Source: Saccharothrix luteola (GTDB lineage Bacteria; Actinomycetota; Actinomycetes; Mycobacteriales; Pseudonocardiaceae). Taken from it: DNA of 64,000 nucleotides. The stretch is from positions 110,793-174,792 of the forward strand of contig NZ_JAJHUO010000026.1 of NCBI RefSeq assembly GCF_020859565.1. Reading direction: 5' to 3'. Below, piece after piece: positions 54,970 through 62,627 of this stretch; the first letter of the stretch is position 1, and each line of letters starts with the position of its first letter. Both the position numbers and the translations under genes were made by a program. The notes beneath the pieces are model-generated. The model searched no databases. It saw only the letters and a list, made by a program, of their open reading frames with translations, and had not been told where the DNA came from.

Positions 54970-56283
54970 ATGGATCGTTACCAGTCGTTCGCCAGGTCCG
55001 GCCTCGGGCGGTTCGTCGTGGGCAAGCTCGGTCTACCCGATCCCCACCCGTTGCGCCGGCACTCGCCCGACGGGCCGCCGTTGGCCGGGCCCGTGCTGAT
55101 CGGCGGTGGCGGTCGGCTGGCCGACGCCGTCCGCGCGGCGGTGAAGTCCGCGGGCCTCGACCTCGACGACACCGGGCATGGCGAGCGGTACGGCGCGCTG
55201 GTGTTCGACGCGTCCGGCATCGACTCGGTCGAGCGGCTGCGCGAGCTGCGCGAGTTCTTCCAGCCGGTGATCCGGTCCCTCGGCCCGTGCGGCCGGGTGG
55301 TCGTCTTCGGCACGCCGCCGGAGCTGGCCGAGTCGCAGATCGCGCAGCGCGCGCTTGAAGGCTTCACGCGCAGCGTCGGCAAGGAGCTCAAGCGCGGCGG
55401 CACGGCCCAGCTGGTGTACGTCGCGCCCGGCGGTGAGGGCGCGATCGAGTCGACCGCGCGGTTCCTGCTGTCGGGCCGGTCGGCGTACGTGTCCGGGCAG
55501 GTGGTGCGGATCGGGCCGGCCGACGTGGCCGCCCCCGCCGACTGGGACCGACCGTTGGCCGGGAAGGTCGCGCTGGTCACGGGTGCCGCGCGCGGCATCG
55601 GCGCGGCGATCACCGAGGTGCTGGGACGTGACGGCGCGACCGTGGTGTGCCTGGACGTGCCCGCGCAGGGCGACGAGCTCTCGGCGGTGGCCAACCGGGT
55701 CGGCGGCACCGCGCTCCAGCTCGACATCACCGCGCCGGACGCGCCCGCCCGGATCGTCGAGCACCTCGCGCAGCGGCACGGCGGCGCGGACGTCGTCGTG
55801 CACAACGCGGGCATCACGCGTGACCGCACGCTCGGGCGGATGGACGCCGACCGGTGGGACGCGGTGGTCGCGGTGAACCTGGCGTCGCAGGAACGGGTCA
55901 ACGAGGCGCTGCTCGCCGCCGACGCACTGCGACCCGACGGGCGGATCGTCGGCGTGTCGTCCATCGCGGGCATCGCCGGCAACGTCGGCCAGACCAACTA
56001 CGCCACCACCAAAGCGGGTGTGATCGGCATGGTCGACTCCCTGTCGCGGCGGCTCGCGGGCCGGGCCACCGTGAACGCCGTCGCGCCCGGCTTCATCGAG
56101 ACCAGGATGACGGCCGCGGTGCCGTTGTTCATCCGGGAGGCCGGGCGGCGGATGAACAGCATGTCGCAGGGCGGCCTGCCGGTGGACGTCGCCGAGGCCA
56201 TCGCCTGGTTCGCGCACCCGGCGTCGGCCGGGGTGAACGGCAACGTCGTGCGCGTGTGCGGGCAGAGCCTGCTGGGGGCGTGA
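54970..56283 (+). CDS. 3-oxoacyl-ACP/CoA reductase, FabG4-like
   Basis: This 437-residue two-domain reductase resembles high-molecular-weight FabG4 (Rv0242c), which uses NADH to reduce 3-ketoacyl-CoA. Residues 1-195 form a flavodoxin-like, non-catalytic domain. The SDR domain then has VTGAARGIGAAITEV (cofactor), VVHNAGITRDRTL, the active serine in GVSSIAG, NYATTKAGVIG (YxxxK) and a C-terminal APGFIETRMTA. Start ATG 54970 is used because the preceding frame overlaps the thiolase gene. First gene of an operon with maoC. Confidence 0.92.
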   Translation: MDRYQSFARSGLGRFVVGKLGLPDPHPLRRHSPDGPPLAGPVLIGGGGRLADAVRAAVKSAGLDLDDTGHGERYGALVFDASGIDSVERLRELREFFQPVIRSLGPCGRVVVFGTPPELAESQIAQRALEGFTRSVGKELKRGGTAQLVYVAPGGEGAIESTARFLLSGRSAYVSGQVVRIGPADVAAPADWDRPLAGKVALVTGAARGIGAAITEVLGRDGATVVCLDVPAQGDELSAVANRVGGTALQLDITAPDAPARIVEHLAQRHGGADVVVHNAGITRDRTLGRMDADRWDAVVAVNLASQERVNEALLAADALRPDGRIVGVSSIAGIAGNVGQTNYATTKAGVIGMVDSLSRRLAGRATVNAVAPGFIETRMTAAVPLFIREAGRRMNSMSQGGLPVDVAEAIAWFAHPASAGVNGNVVRVCGQSLLGA

Positions 56284-57083
56284 TGGCGAACCTGACCCTG
56301 CTCTACGCCAAGGCCGCGCTGACCGGGTTCACCCGGCGCGGCGACGTGCTGCCGCGGTCCTCCCTGGACGTCGAGGTGACCGTCGACCCCGGGCACCTGG
56401 CCCGGTACGCCAAGGTCTGCGGGTTCGGCGTGCGCGACGAGCTGCCGATCACGTACCCGCACGTGCTCGGGTTCGAGTCGCAGATCAGGCTGATGACCGG
56501 ACCCGGCTTCCCGTTCCCGCTGCCCGGCCTGGTCCACGTGGCCAACCGGATCAGGCAGCACCGGCCGTTGCGGGTGTCCGAACCGCTGTCGCTGCACGTG
56601 GCGTTGGCGGATCTGCGGCCGCACGAGCGCGGGCGGCAGTTCGACGTGGTGACCACGGCGTCGGTGGACGGCGAGGAGGTGTGGGTCGACGTGTCGACCT
56701 ACCTGCGGCGGGAGGGCGGCGCGCCGAAGGAGCAGGCGTCGCGGGCCGAACCGCCCGCGCCGACGGCCCGGTGGCGGCTGCCGGGCGACCTCGGCCGGCG
56801 GTACGCGGACGCGTCCGGCGACCGCAACCCGATCCACCTGCACCCGGTGACCGCCAAGGCGTTCGGCTTCCCCCGGGCCATCGCGCACGGGATGTGGTCG
56901 AAGGCGCGGTGCGTGGCCGCGTTCGAAGGACGGCTGCCCGACGCGTACGAGGTCGACGTGCGGTTCAAGGCGCCGATCCTGCTGCCGGGCGAGGTCGACT
57001 TCTCCTCCGCACCCACCGGTGACGGGTGGCGGTTCGCGCTGTGGTCGGGCCGGCCGCACCTCGAAGGTGTGATCAGCGGCTGA
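56283..57083 (+). CDS. MaoC-like enoyl-CoA hydratase, HtdX-like
   Basis: This 266-residue double-hotdog protein resembles HtdX (Rv0241c), a 3-hydroxyacyl-thioester dehydratase/hydratase. The N-terminal half-hotdog is degenerate. The C-terminal hotdog carries the hydratase-2 motif YADASGDRNPIHLHP, then GFPRAIAHGMWSKAR, with catalytic Asp and His. ATG 56283 overlaps the fabG4 stop by one base (TGATG). With FabG4 and the thiolase it supplies steps of fatty-acid chain processing. Confidence 0.9.
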   Translation: MANLTLLYAKAALTGFTRRGDVLPRSSLDVEVTVDPGHLARYAKVCGFGVRDELPITYPHVLGFESQIRLMTGPGFPFPLPGLVHVANRIRQHRPLRVSEPLSLHVALADLRPHERGRQFDVVTTASVDGEEVWVDVSTYLRREGGAPKEQASRAEPPAPTARWRLPGDLGRRYADASGDRNPIHLHPVTAKAFGFPRAIAHGMWSKARCVAAFEGRLPDAYEVDVRFKAPILLPGEVDFSSAPTGDGWRFALWSGRPHLEGVISG

Positions 57084-57504
57084 CGTTGTCGGCCAACGTG
57101 CGCAGGAGGACGCGCAGCCGTGCGGTGTCGTCCTCGCCCAGGTCCATCGCCTCGCCCATTGCGGGCGGCACGTCCTTGGCGCGTTCACGCAGCTCGTCGC
57201 CCTGCTCGGTGAGCACGAGCCGGACCGAGCGCTCGTCGTCCGGGCGGCGTTCGCGGCGGATCAGGCCCGCCGCCTCCAGCCGCTTGAGCAGCGGGGAGAG
57301 CGTGCCGTAGTCGAGCTGGAGCGCGGCGGCGACGTCCTTGACCGGCACCGGGCCGCGTTCCCACAGCACCAGCAGCACCAGGTACTGCGGGTAGGTCAGG
57401 CCGAGGTCGTCCAGCAGCGGCCGGTACCGCGCGGTGACGGCCCGCGAAGCCGCGTAGAGCGCGAAGCAGAGCTGGTCGTCCAGCTCCAGGCTGAAGTCCC
57501 GCAT
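57073..57504 (-). CDS. MarR/OhrR-type regulator
   Basis: This 143-residue winged-helix repressor is closely similar to the one at 37087. ELDDQLCFALYAASRAV places a Cys at about residue 13, the peroxide-sensing position of OhrR, and YRPLLDDLGLTYPQYLVLLV matches the family core with its Tyr pair. RRERRPDDERSVRLVLT is the wing. Start ATG 57504 follows GGGAGGA. Divergent from an esterase gene that it probably controls; no ohr gene is adjacent. Confidence 0.88.
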   Translation of the reverse strand: MRDFSLELDDQLCFALYAASRAVTARYRPLLDDLGLTYPQYLVLLVLWERGPVPVKDVAAALQLDYGTLSPLLKRLEAAGLIRRERRPDDERSVRLVLTEQGDELRERAKDVPPAMGEAMDLGEDDTARLRVLLRTLADNVSR

Positions 57505-57530
57505 GCGTCCTCCCTTGTGACTGAAGCCAC

Positions 57531-57563
57531 GGTACACCTGTACCCATTTAGATTGTGCGCGAT
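57531..57563. promoter_or_regulatory. Candidate OhrR-type operator region
   Basis: GGTACA-CC-TGTACC (57531-57544) is a perfect inverted repeat, and ATTGTGCGCGAT (57552-57563) is a weaker one. Both lie in the divergent spacer between the marR and esterase genes. Confidence 0.5.
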
Positions 57564-57623
57564 GTAATCGGGGGCTATGTTTTGTCGCGTCAGGTTCGAC
57601 CGCACGACATCGAGGAGCCAGCG

Positions 57624-58550
57624 ATGACCGTCCTGGAACCGGCCGCCGCCGAGTTCGCCGCCGCGACCGCCAACCCGCCGTACCTGTTCGACCTCGGCCC
57701 GGTGGAAGGCCGCCAAGCCGTGGACGGCGTGCAGGCCGGCGAGGTGTTCAAGCCCGAGGTGGACGAGGAGTGGGTGAACGTCGGCGAGGTGCCCGTCCGG
57801 ATCGTCCGACCGGCCGGCGCGACCGGCGCGCTGCCCGTCGTCCTCTACATCCACGGCGCCGGCTGGGTGTTCGGCAACGCGAAGACGCACGACCGGCTGG
57901 TGCGCGAGCTGGCCGTCGGCGCGGGCGCGGCCGTGGTGTTCCCCGACTACAGCCTCTCGCCCGAGGCGCACTACCCCGTGGCGCTGGAGGAGAGCTACGC
58001 CGTCGCGCGGTGGATCGTCGCCGAGGGCGCCGCGCGCGGGCTCGACGCGTCGCGCCTGGCCGTGGCGGGCGACTCGGTCGGCGGGAACATGTCGGCGGCG
58101 CTGACGCTGCTGGCCAAGGAGCGCGGCGACGTGGTGTTCCGGCAGCAGGTGCTGTTCTACCCGGTGACGGACGCGTCGTTCGACACGCCGTCGTACCTCG
58201 AGTTCGCCGAGGGCTACTTCCTGCGGCGGGACGCGATGCAGTGGTTCTGGGACCAGTACACGACGTCCGAGGCGCAGCGCGCGGAGATCACCGCGTCACC
58301 GCTGCGGGCCACGGTCGAGCAGCTCACCGGCCTGCCGCCGGCGTTGGTGATCACCGCCGAGGCCGACGTGCTGCGCGACGAGGGCGAGGCGTACGCGAAC
58401 AAGCTGCGTGAAGCGGGCGTGCCGGTGACCGCGGTGCGCTACCAGGGCGTGATCCACGACTTCGTGATGCTCAACGCGCTGCGCGAGACCCACGCCGCCG
58501 AAGCCGCGATCGGCCAGGCCGTGGCCGTGCTCAAGGGCGCGCTGGCCTAG
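57624..58550 (+). CDS. Alpha/beta hydrolase (HSL-type esterase)
   Basis: This 308-residue hormone-sensitive-lipase family esterase has the oxyanion motif LYIHGAGWVFG (normally HGGGW; Ala replaces one Gly), the nucleophile in VAGDSVGGNMSAAL, Asp in ITAEADVLRDEG and His in GVIHDFVML. Start ATG 57624 follows CGAGGAG. It hydrolyses short-chain esters or acetylated compounds. It is divergent from an OhrR-like gene, so lipid-peroxide or organic-stress induction is a possibility. Its stop interlocks with the convergent tetR stop in CTAG. Confidence 0.9.
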   Translation: MTVLEPAAAEFAAATANPPYLFDLGPVEGRQAVDGVQAGEVFKPEVDEEWVNVGEVPVRIVRPAGATGALPVVLYIHGAGWVFGNAKTHDRLVRELAVGAGAAVVFPDYSLSPEAHYPVALEESYAVARWIVAEGAARGLDASRLAVAGDSVGGNMSAALTLLAKERGDVVFRQQVLFYPVTDASFDTPSYLEFAEGYFLRRDAMQWFWDQYTTSEAQRAEITASPLRATVEQLTGLPPALVITAEADVLRDEGEAYANKLREAGVPVTAVRYQGVIHDFVMLNALRETHAAEAAIGQAVAVLKGALA

Positions 58551-59230
58551 GCGTCGCCTTCCGCGGCGGACCGCCGTGACGGCGGGTGCCACACGTCGCC
58601 CGCCACCAGGTCCCCGAAACCCATCCACACCAGGTTCATGAGCCGGGCGGCGACGACGCCGGCCGGCTCCTCGGGGTTGTCGAGCCACCAGTCGGCCAGC
58701 GACTCGCCCGCGCCGACCAGTGCCGCGGCCAGCGACTCGGCTTCCTTGTCGCCCGCCCGCGGCACGTTGGTGAAGTCCGACGAGTGCACCAGCAGCGCCG
58801 CCACCAGGCTGATCGCCCGGCCGCGCATGTCGGCCAGCTCCTCGGCGAACGGACCGCCCTGCGAGGACGCCTGCCGGTGCAGGACCTGCCAGCTCGCGCG
58901 GTTCTCGCCGACGAACCCGAAGAACGCCCGCAACCCGCTCCACAGCTGGACGTCCGGCGGCTCCTCGGCCTCGACGCCGTTCGCGATCGCCTCCATCATC
59001 CGGGTCGCCTCACGGCGGATGCAGGTGGCGAACAGCTCTTCCTTCGAGCCCAGGTAGGCGTACAGCATCGGTTTGGAGATGCCCGCGACCTCGGAGATCT
59101 CGTCCATGGACGCGGCGTGGAACCCCAAGCGCGAGAAGACGTCCACCGCGGCGTCCATGATCTGCCGCTCCCGCACCGCGCGTGGCAGTCTCTTGGCCCG
59201 GCCCGCGCGGACCGGTTGCTCTGCGTGCAT
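58547..59230 (-). CDS. TetR family regulator, proposed beta-oxidation repressor
   Basis: This 227-residue repressor has the HTH at about residues 20-65 (RERQIMDAAVDVFSRLGFHA, then ISEVAGISKPMLYAYLGSKE) and a large helical ligand domain (about 70-215) with SGLRAFFGFVGENRASW and WWLDNPEEPAG. Start is ATG 59230. It is divergent from the SCP2/FadE operon with two palindromic sites between, the same type as those ahead of thiolase/fabG4, fadE5-like and etfD genes. An acyl-CoA effector is likely, by inference. Confidence 0.9.
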   Translation of the reverse strand: MHAEQPVRAGRAKRLPRAVRERQIMDAAVDVFSRLGFHAASMDEISEVAGISKPMLYAYLGSKEELFATCIRREATRMMEAIANGVEAEEPPDVQLWSGLRAFFGFVGENRASWQVLHRQASSQGGPFAEELADMRGRAISLVAALLVHSSDFTNVPRAGDKEAESLAAALVGAGESLADWWLDNPEEPAGVVAARLMNLVWMGFGDLVAGDVWHPPSRRSAAEGDA

Positions 59231-59285
59231 CGCACCCCCTCCGATGGCTGGGACAAGATTACTCCGCGGCCCTTGCCGCCTTACC

Positions 59286-59313
59286 TACTCGCCAGTAGGC
59301 TTACCTGCGAGTA
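59286..59313. promoter_or_regulatory. Two beta-oxidation regulon sites, tetR/SCP2 spacer
   Basis: TACTCGCCAGTA (59286-59297, reverse TACTGGCGAGTA) and TACCTGCGAGTA (59302-59313) are 16 bases apart start to start, next to the tetR gene and 18 bases before the SCP2 gene start. Confidence 0.72.
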
Positions 59314-59330
59314 GGTAGCGGAGGTGCCAC

Positions 59331-59975
59331 ATGACCATCGACCTCACCACCGAGGCGATCGCGAAGCTCAGCCCGCAGGAGCTGATCTCAACGCTCAAGC
59401 AGGTCGATCCGGGCGACCCGGCGCTCAAGGACGTCGACATCGACGTCATCGCGCGCGGCGTCGACCCGAAGAAGCTCGGTCGCGACGAGTTCGCCGACCT
59501 GCTCGACGCGCTGGGCGCGCTGGCCGACGGCGGGGCCGACCTCGACCTGGCCAAGATGGACCCGCAGAACTTCGCGCGGATCATCTCGCGCGCGTCCAAG
59601 GACCAGATCGAGGCCGTGACGTCGCGGTCCGGCCTGCGCGAACGCGTGCTGGACGAGGTGTTCCGCCGCATGGAGGCGCACTTCCGCAGCGAACGCGCGG
59701 GCGCCACGCGCGCCGTCGTGCACTTCCGGCTGACCGGCGGGTTCGACGGCGACGACGTTTACGAGGCGATCATCGAGAACGCCGGGTGCACGATCAACAA
59801 GGAGGAGACCCGTGACCCCAGGGCCACGGTGACGTTGGGACCAGTGGAGTTCTTGAAGCTCGCGACCGGCAACGCGTCGGCCCCGGTGCTCTTCATGACC
59901 GGCAAGCTGAAGGTCAAGGGCGACCTGGGCTTCGCGGCCGGGTTCATGAGCTTGTTCAACATTCCGAAGGCGTGA
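59331..59975 (+). CDS. SCP2 sterol-binding domain protein
   Basis: This 214-residue cytosolic protein has a C-terminal SCP2 fold (about residues 95-212): VVHFRLTGGFDGDDVYEAII, DPRATVTLGPVEFLKLATGN and FMTGKLKVKGDLGFAAGFMS. The N-terminal about 90 residues are helical and acidic. SCP2 proteins bind acyl-CoAs or sterols in a hydrophobic tunnel. Start ATG 59331 follows GGAGGTG. It is the first gene of an operon with an acyl-CoA dehydrogenase and lies behind two regulon sites. Confidence 0.9.
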   Translation: MTIDLTTEAIAKLSPQELISTLKQVDPGDPALKDVDIDVIARGVDPKKLGRDEFADLLDALGALADGGADLDLAKMDPQNFARIISRASKDQIEAVTSRSGLRERVLDEVFRRMEAHFRSERAGATRAVVHFRLTGGFDGDDVYEAIIENAGCTINKEETRDPRATVTLGPVEFLKLATGNASAPVLFMTGKLKVKGDLGFAAGFMSLFNIPKA

Positions 59976-59982
59976 GGGGACC

Positions 59983-61197
59983 ATGGGCGGTTTTTCGCTG
60001 GAGCTCAACGAGGACCAGGTTGACCTGCGCGACTGGGTGCACGGCTTCGCGAAGGACGTGATCCGGCCGGCGGCGTCGGAGTGGGACGAGCGCGAGGAGA
60101 CGCCGTGGCCGGTGATCCAGGAGGCGGCGAAGATCGGCCTGTACGGGTTCGAGTCGCTGGCCACCTGGTTCGCCGACCCCATCGGCCTGTCGCTGCCGAT
60201 CGCGACCGAGGAGCTGTTCTGGGGTGACGCCGGCATCGCGCTGGCGTTGATGGGCACCGGGTTGGCGGCGGCGGGGATCTTCGCGTCCGGCTCGCCCGAG
60301 CAGTTGGCCGAGTGGGTGCCGGAGTGCTTCGGCACCGAGGACGACCCGAAGCTGGCGGCGTTCTGCGCGTCCGAGCCGCAGGCCGGGTCGGACGTGGCCG
60401 GGTACCGGACGCGGGCCGTGTACGACGAGGCCACCGACGAGTGGGTGCTCAACGGGCAGAAGGCGTGGGCGACCAACGGCGGCATCGCCAACGTCCACGT
60501 CGTGACCGCGGTCGTCGACCCGGCTCTCGGTGCGCGAGGCCAGGCCGGTTTCGTCGTGCCGCCGGGGACGCCCGGGCTGTCGTCGCCGGGGAAGATCCGC
60601 AAGCATGGGATGCGGGCGTCGCACACGGCGGACGTGTTCCTGGACGACGTGCGCGTGCCCGGACGGTGTTTGTTGGGCGGCAAGGAGAAGCTGGACGCCA
60701 GGCTGGCCCGTGCGCGTGAGGGGCAGAAGGCCGGCGGGCAGGCGGCGATGGCGACGTTCGAGACGACCCGCCCGACCGTGGGCGCGATGGCGGTGGGCGT
60801 CGCGCGTGCGGCGTACGAGTACTCGCTGGAGTACGCGAAGGACCGGACGGCGTTCGGTCGGAAGATCATCGAGAACCAGTCCATCGCGTTCGACCTGGCG
60901 AACATGAAGATGGAGATCGACGCCGCGCGGCTGCTGGTGTGGCGGGCGGCGTGGATGGGTCGCAACAACGTCCCGTTCACGGCGGGCGAGGGGTCGATGT
61001 CGAAGCTCAAGGCCGGTGAGGTCTCGGTGTGGGCGACGGAACGTGCGATCCACATCCTGGGCGGGGCCGGTTACACGCGTGAGCACCCGGTGGAGCGGAT
61101 GCACCGCGACGCGAAGATCTTCACCATCTTCGAGGGGACGTCCGAGATCCAGCGGTTGGTGGTGGCCAGGGCCATTTCCGGGATGCACATCAAGTAG
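59983..61197 (+). CDS. Acyl-CoA dehydrogenase
   Basis: This 404-residue FAD enzyme oxidises acyl-CoA at the alpha-beta bond. Signatures are CASEPQAGSDVAG (substrate/FAD loop), WATNGGIANVHVV, VPGRCLLGG and the C-terminal HILGGAGYTREHPVERMHRD, followed by FEGTSEIQRLVVAR. Length is that of a standard short/medium-chain member, unlike the long FadE5-like enzyme at 41672. Start ATG 59983 is seven bases after the SCP2 gene. Electrons should flow to ETF and then EtfD. Confidence 0.94.
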   Translation: MGGFSLELNEDQVDLRDWVHGFAKDVIRPAASEWDEREETPWPVIQEAAKIGLYGFESLATWFADPIGLSLPIATEELFWGDAGIALALMGTGLAAAGIFASGSPEQLAEWVPECFGTEDDPKLAAFCASEPQAGSDVAGYRTRAVYDEATDEWVLNGQKAWATNGGIANVHVVTAVVDPALGARGQAGFVVPPGTPGLSSPGKIRKHGMRASHTADVFLDDVRVPGRCLLGGKEKLDARLARAREGQKAGGQAAMATFETTRPTVGAMAVGVARAAYEYSLEYAKDRTAFGRKIIENQSIAFDLANMKMEIDAARLLVWRAAWMGRNNVPFTAGEGSMSKLKAGEVSVWATERAIHILGGAGYTREHPVERMHRDAKIFTIFEGTSEIQRLVVARAISGMHIK

Positions 61198-61204
61198 GTG
61201 ACGT

Positions 61205-61254
61205 CCCGGGTTCGCCCGGGTCGGGGCGGGGTCTTCAGGACGCGGGAGACCCCG
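61205..61254 (+). terminator. Tandem terminator hairpins
   Basis: CCCGGG-TTCG-CCCGGG (61205-61220) carries a UUCG tetraloop. A second hairpin CGGGGTCT (61227-61234) and AGACCCCG (61247-61254) follows. Together they probably end the SCP2/FadE transcript. Confidence 0.75.
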
Positions 61255-61276
61255 TCCGCTGGTTTAGGGTCGGGTC

Positions 61277-61645
61277 ATGGTCGGGGTGTTGCAGTGCGTC
61301 GTGCTCGATTGTCCCGAACCCAGGGTGTTGGCCGGGTTCTACCAGGGGATTCTCGGTGGTGAGGTGGATCGGCCCGACCGGCGGTGGAAGTTGGACGATG
61401 ACTGGTCGACGTTGCACACCGCGTCGATCGTGTTGGGGTTCCAGCGGGCCGCCGAGTACGTGGCGCCGGAGTGGCCCGATCCGCGCAAGCCGCAGCAGTT
61501 CCACCTGGACGTTGGAGTGGAGGACCTCGGCGTGGCCAAGGCCGAGGTCCTCCGGTTGGGGGCCACGTTGTTGGACGACTCCAACGACGTGTGGTGGGTG
61601 TTCGCCGACCCGGCCGGCCACCCGTTCTGCCTCGTGTGGGAATGA
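61277..61645 (+). CDS. VOC family (glyoxalase-like) protein
   Basis: This 122-residue VOC fold protein starts VGVLQCVVLDCPEPRVLAGF, with KPQQFHLDVGVEDLGVAKAE starting module 2 and FADPAGHPFCLVWE ending it. The H and E ligand positions resemble the small actinobacterial 'glyoxalase' group. Start is ATG 61277. It is alone between terminator hairpins and the convergent merR gene. Substrate and activity are unknown. Confidence 0.85.
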   Translation: MVGVLQCVVLDCPEPRVLAGFYQGILGGEVDRPDRRWKLDDDWSTLHTASIVLGFQRAAEYVAPEWPDPRKPQQFHLDVGVEDLGVAKAEVLRLGATLLDDSNDVWWVFADPAGHPFCLVWE

Positions 61646-61648
61646 GCG

Positions 61649-62563
61649 TCAGCGGCCGGCTTCGGCCAGCCACTCCCGTTCGGCGGTGGTGTCGGGGATC
61701 TGCGTCTCCCAGCCGTTGACCGTGGCGATCAGCTGCCAGTAGCGCTCGGCCCTCGGGTCGCCGAACTCCTCCAACCGACGGGACAGCTCCGGGCCGACCG
61801 GGAGGTCGAGCGCGGACGCCCACTTCTCGTTGATCCCGGCGACGATCGCCGCCGCCTCCGGCGAACGCGGGTCGATGCCCGCGTCCACCGCCTGGCGCGC
61901 CTGCGCGAACGCGTGCTGGAACGCCTCCATCTGGCCCTGCGAGTACGGCGCCATGTCCGCGCCTTCCGCCCGCATCTCCTGGTGCCGCTGCGACATCCGC
62001 CGGATCGACGCCCGGAAGTCCGGGTCCCGCACCAGGTTCACCAGCTCGATCCACGCCTCCAGCTGCTCCGGCGACGGGTCGTCCGGCAGGTCGACCCGGA
62101 CCGACCTCATGCGCTCCAGGAACGCCTGGTCCATGTCGAACCCGCCGAACACCTCGTCGAAGAAGTCGTCCAGGATCGCCTGCCGCTCCTCCGCCGACAG
62201 CCGCGCGAACTCGTGCACCATCTCCACCTCCCCGTTCCGAGCCACGACCCGCAGCACGGCCCGGCGCAACCGGAGCGTGCGCATCTGCGCGTCGATGGCT
62301 TCCGCGTGCGTCCGGGCCACCTCGGCCACGGACACCTCCCGCGCCAGGACCCGTTGCGCGGTGGGCAGGTCGACGCCCAGTTCGCGCAGGGTCCGCACGA
62401 GCTTCAGCCGCGCCAACCCGTCGACGTCGTAGGTGCGGAACCCGCCCGCCGTGCGCCCCGCGACGGGGATCACGCCGGAGTCGGAGTAGAACCGGATCGT
62501 CCGCGTGGACAGGCCGGTCAACCGCGCCAGTTCGCCGATCGAGTAGTGCGTCACGGGGATCAC
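61649..62563 (-). CDS. MerR family regulator with long C-terminal domain
   Basis: This 304-residue activator has the N-terminal MerR HTH (YSIGELARLTGLSTRTIRFY, then VAGRTAGGFRTYDVDGLARL) and a coiled-coil dimerisation helix. The C-terminal about 180 residues are helical, with FDMDQAFLERMRSVRVDLPD and RYWQLIATVNGWETQIPD. Start GTG 62563 follows GGAGA; GTG 62554 is close by. It is divergent from the pentapeptide-repeat gene. The overlapping palindrome at 62573-62585 suggests autoregulation. The effector is unknown. Confidence 0.86.
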   Translation of the reverse strand: MIPVTHYSIGELARLTGLSTRTIRFYSDSGVIPVAGRTAGGFRTYDVDGLARLKLVRTLRELGVDLPTAQRVLAREVSVAEVARTHAEAIDAQMRTLRLRRAVLRVVARNGEVEMVHEFARLSAEERQAILDDFFDEVFGGFDMDQAFLERMRSVRVDLPDDPSPEQLEAWIELVNLVRDPDFRASIRRMSQRHQEMRAEGADMAPYSQGQMEAFQHAFAQARQAVDAGIDPRSPEAAAIVAGINEKWASALDLPVGPELSRRLEEFGDPRAERYWQLIATVNGWETQIPDTTAEREWLAEAGR

Positions 62564-62572
62564 CTTGATCTC

Positions 62573-62585
62573 TCCAGTCACTGGA
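62573..62585. promoter_or_regulatory. Candidate MerR operator
   Basis: TCCAG-TCA-CTGGA is a perfect 5-bp inverted repeat nine bases from the merR start, in the divergent spacer. It overlaps the merR ribosome site. Confidence 0.5.
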
Positions 62586-62627
62586 ACTTCAACCCGATTA
62601 ACGCACGATCCGGCACGATGGAACGTC

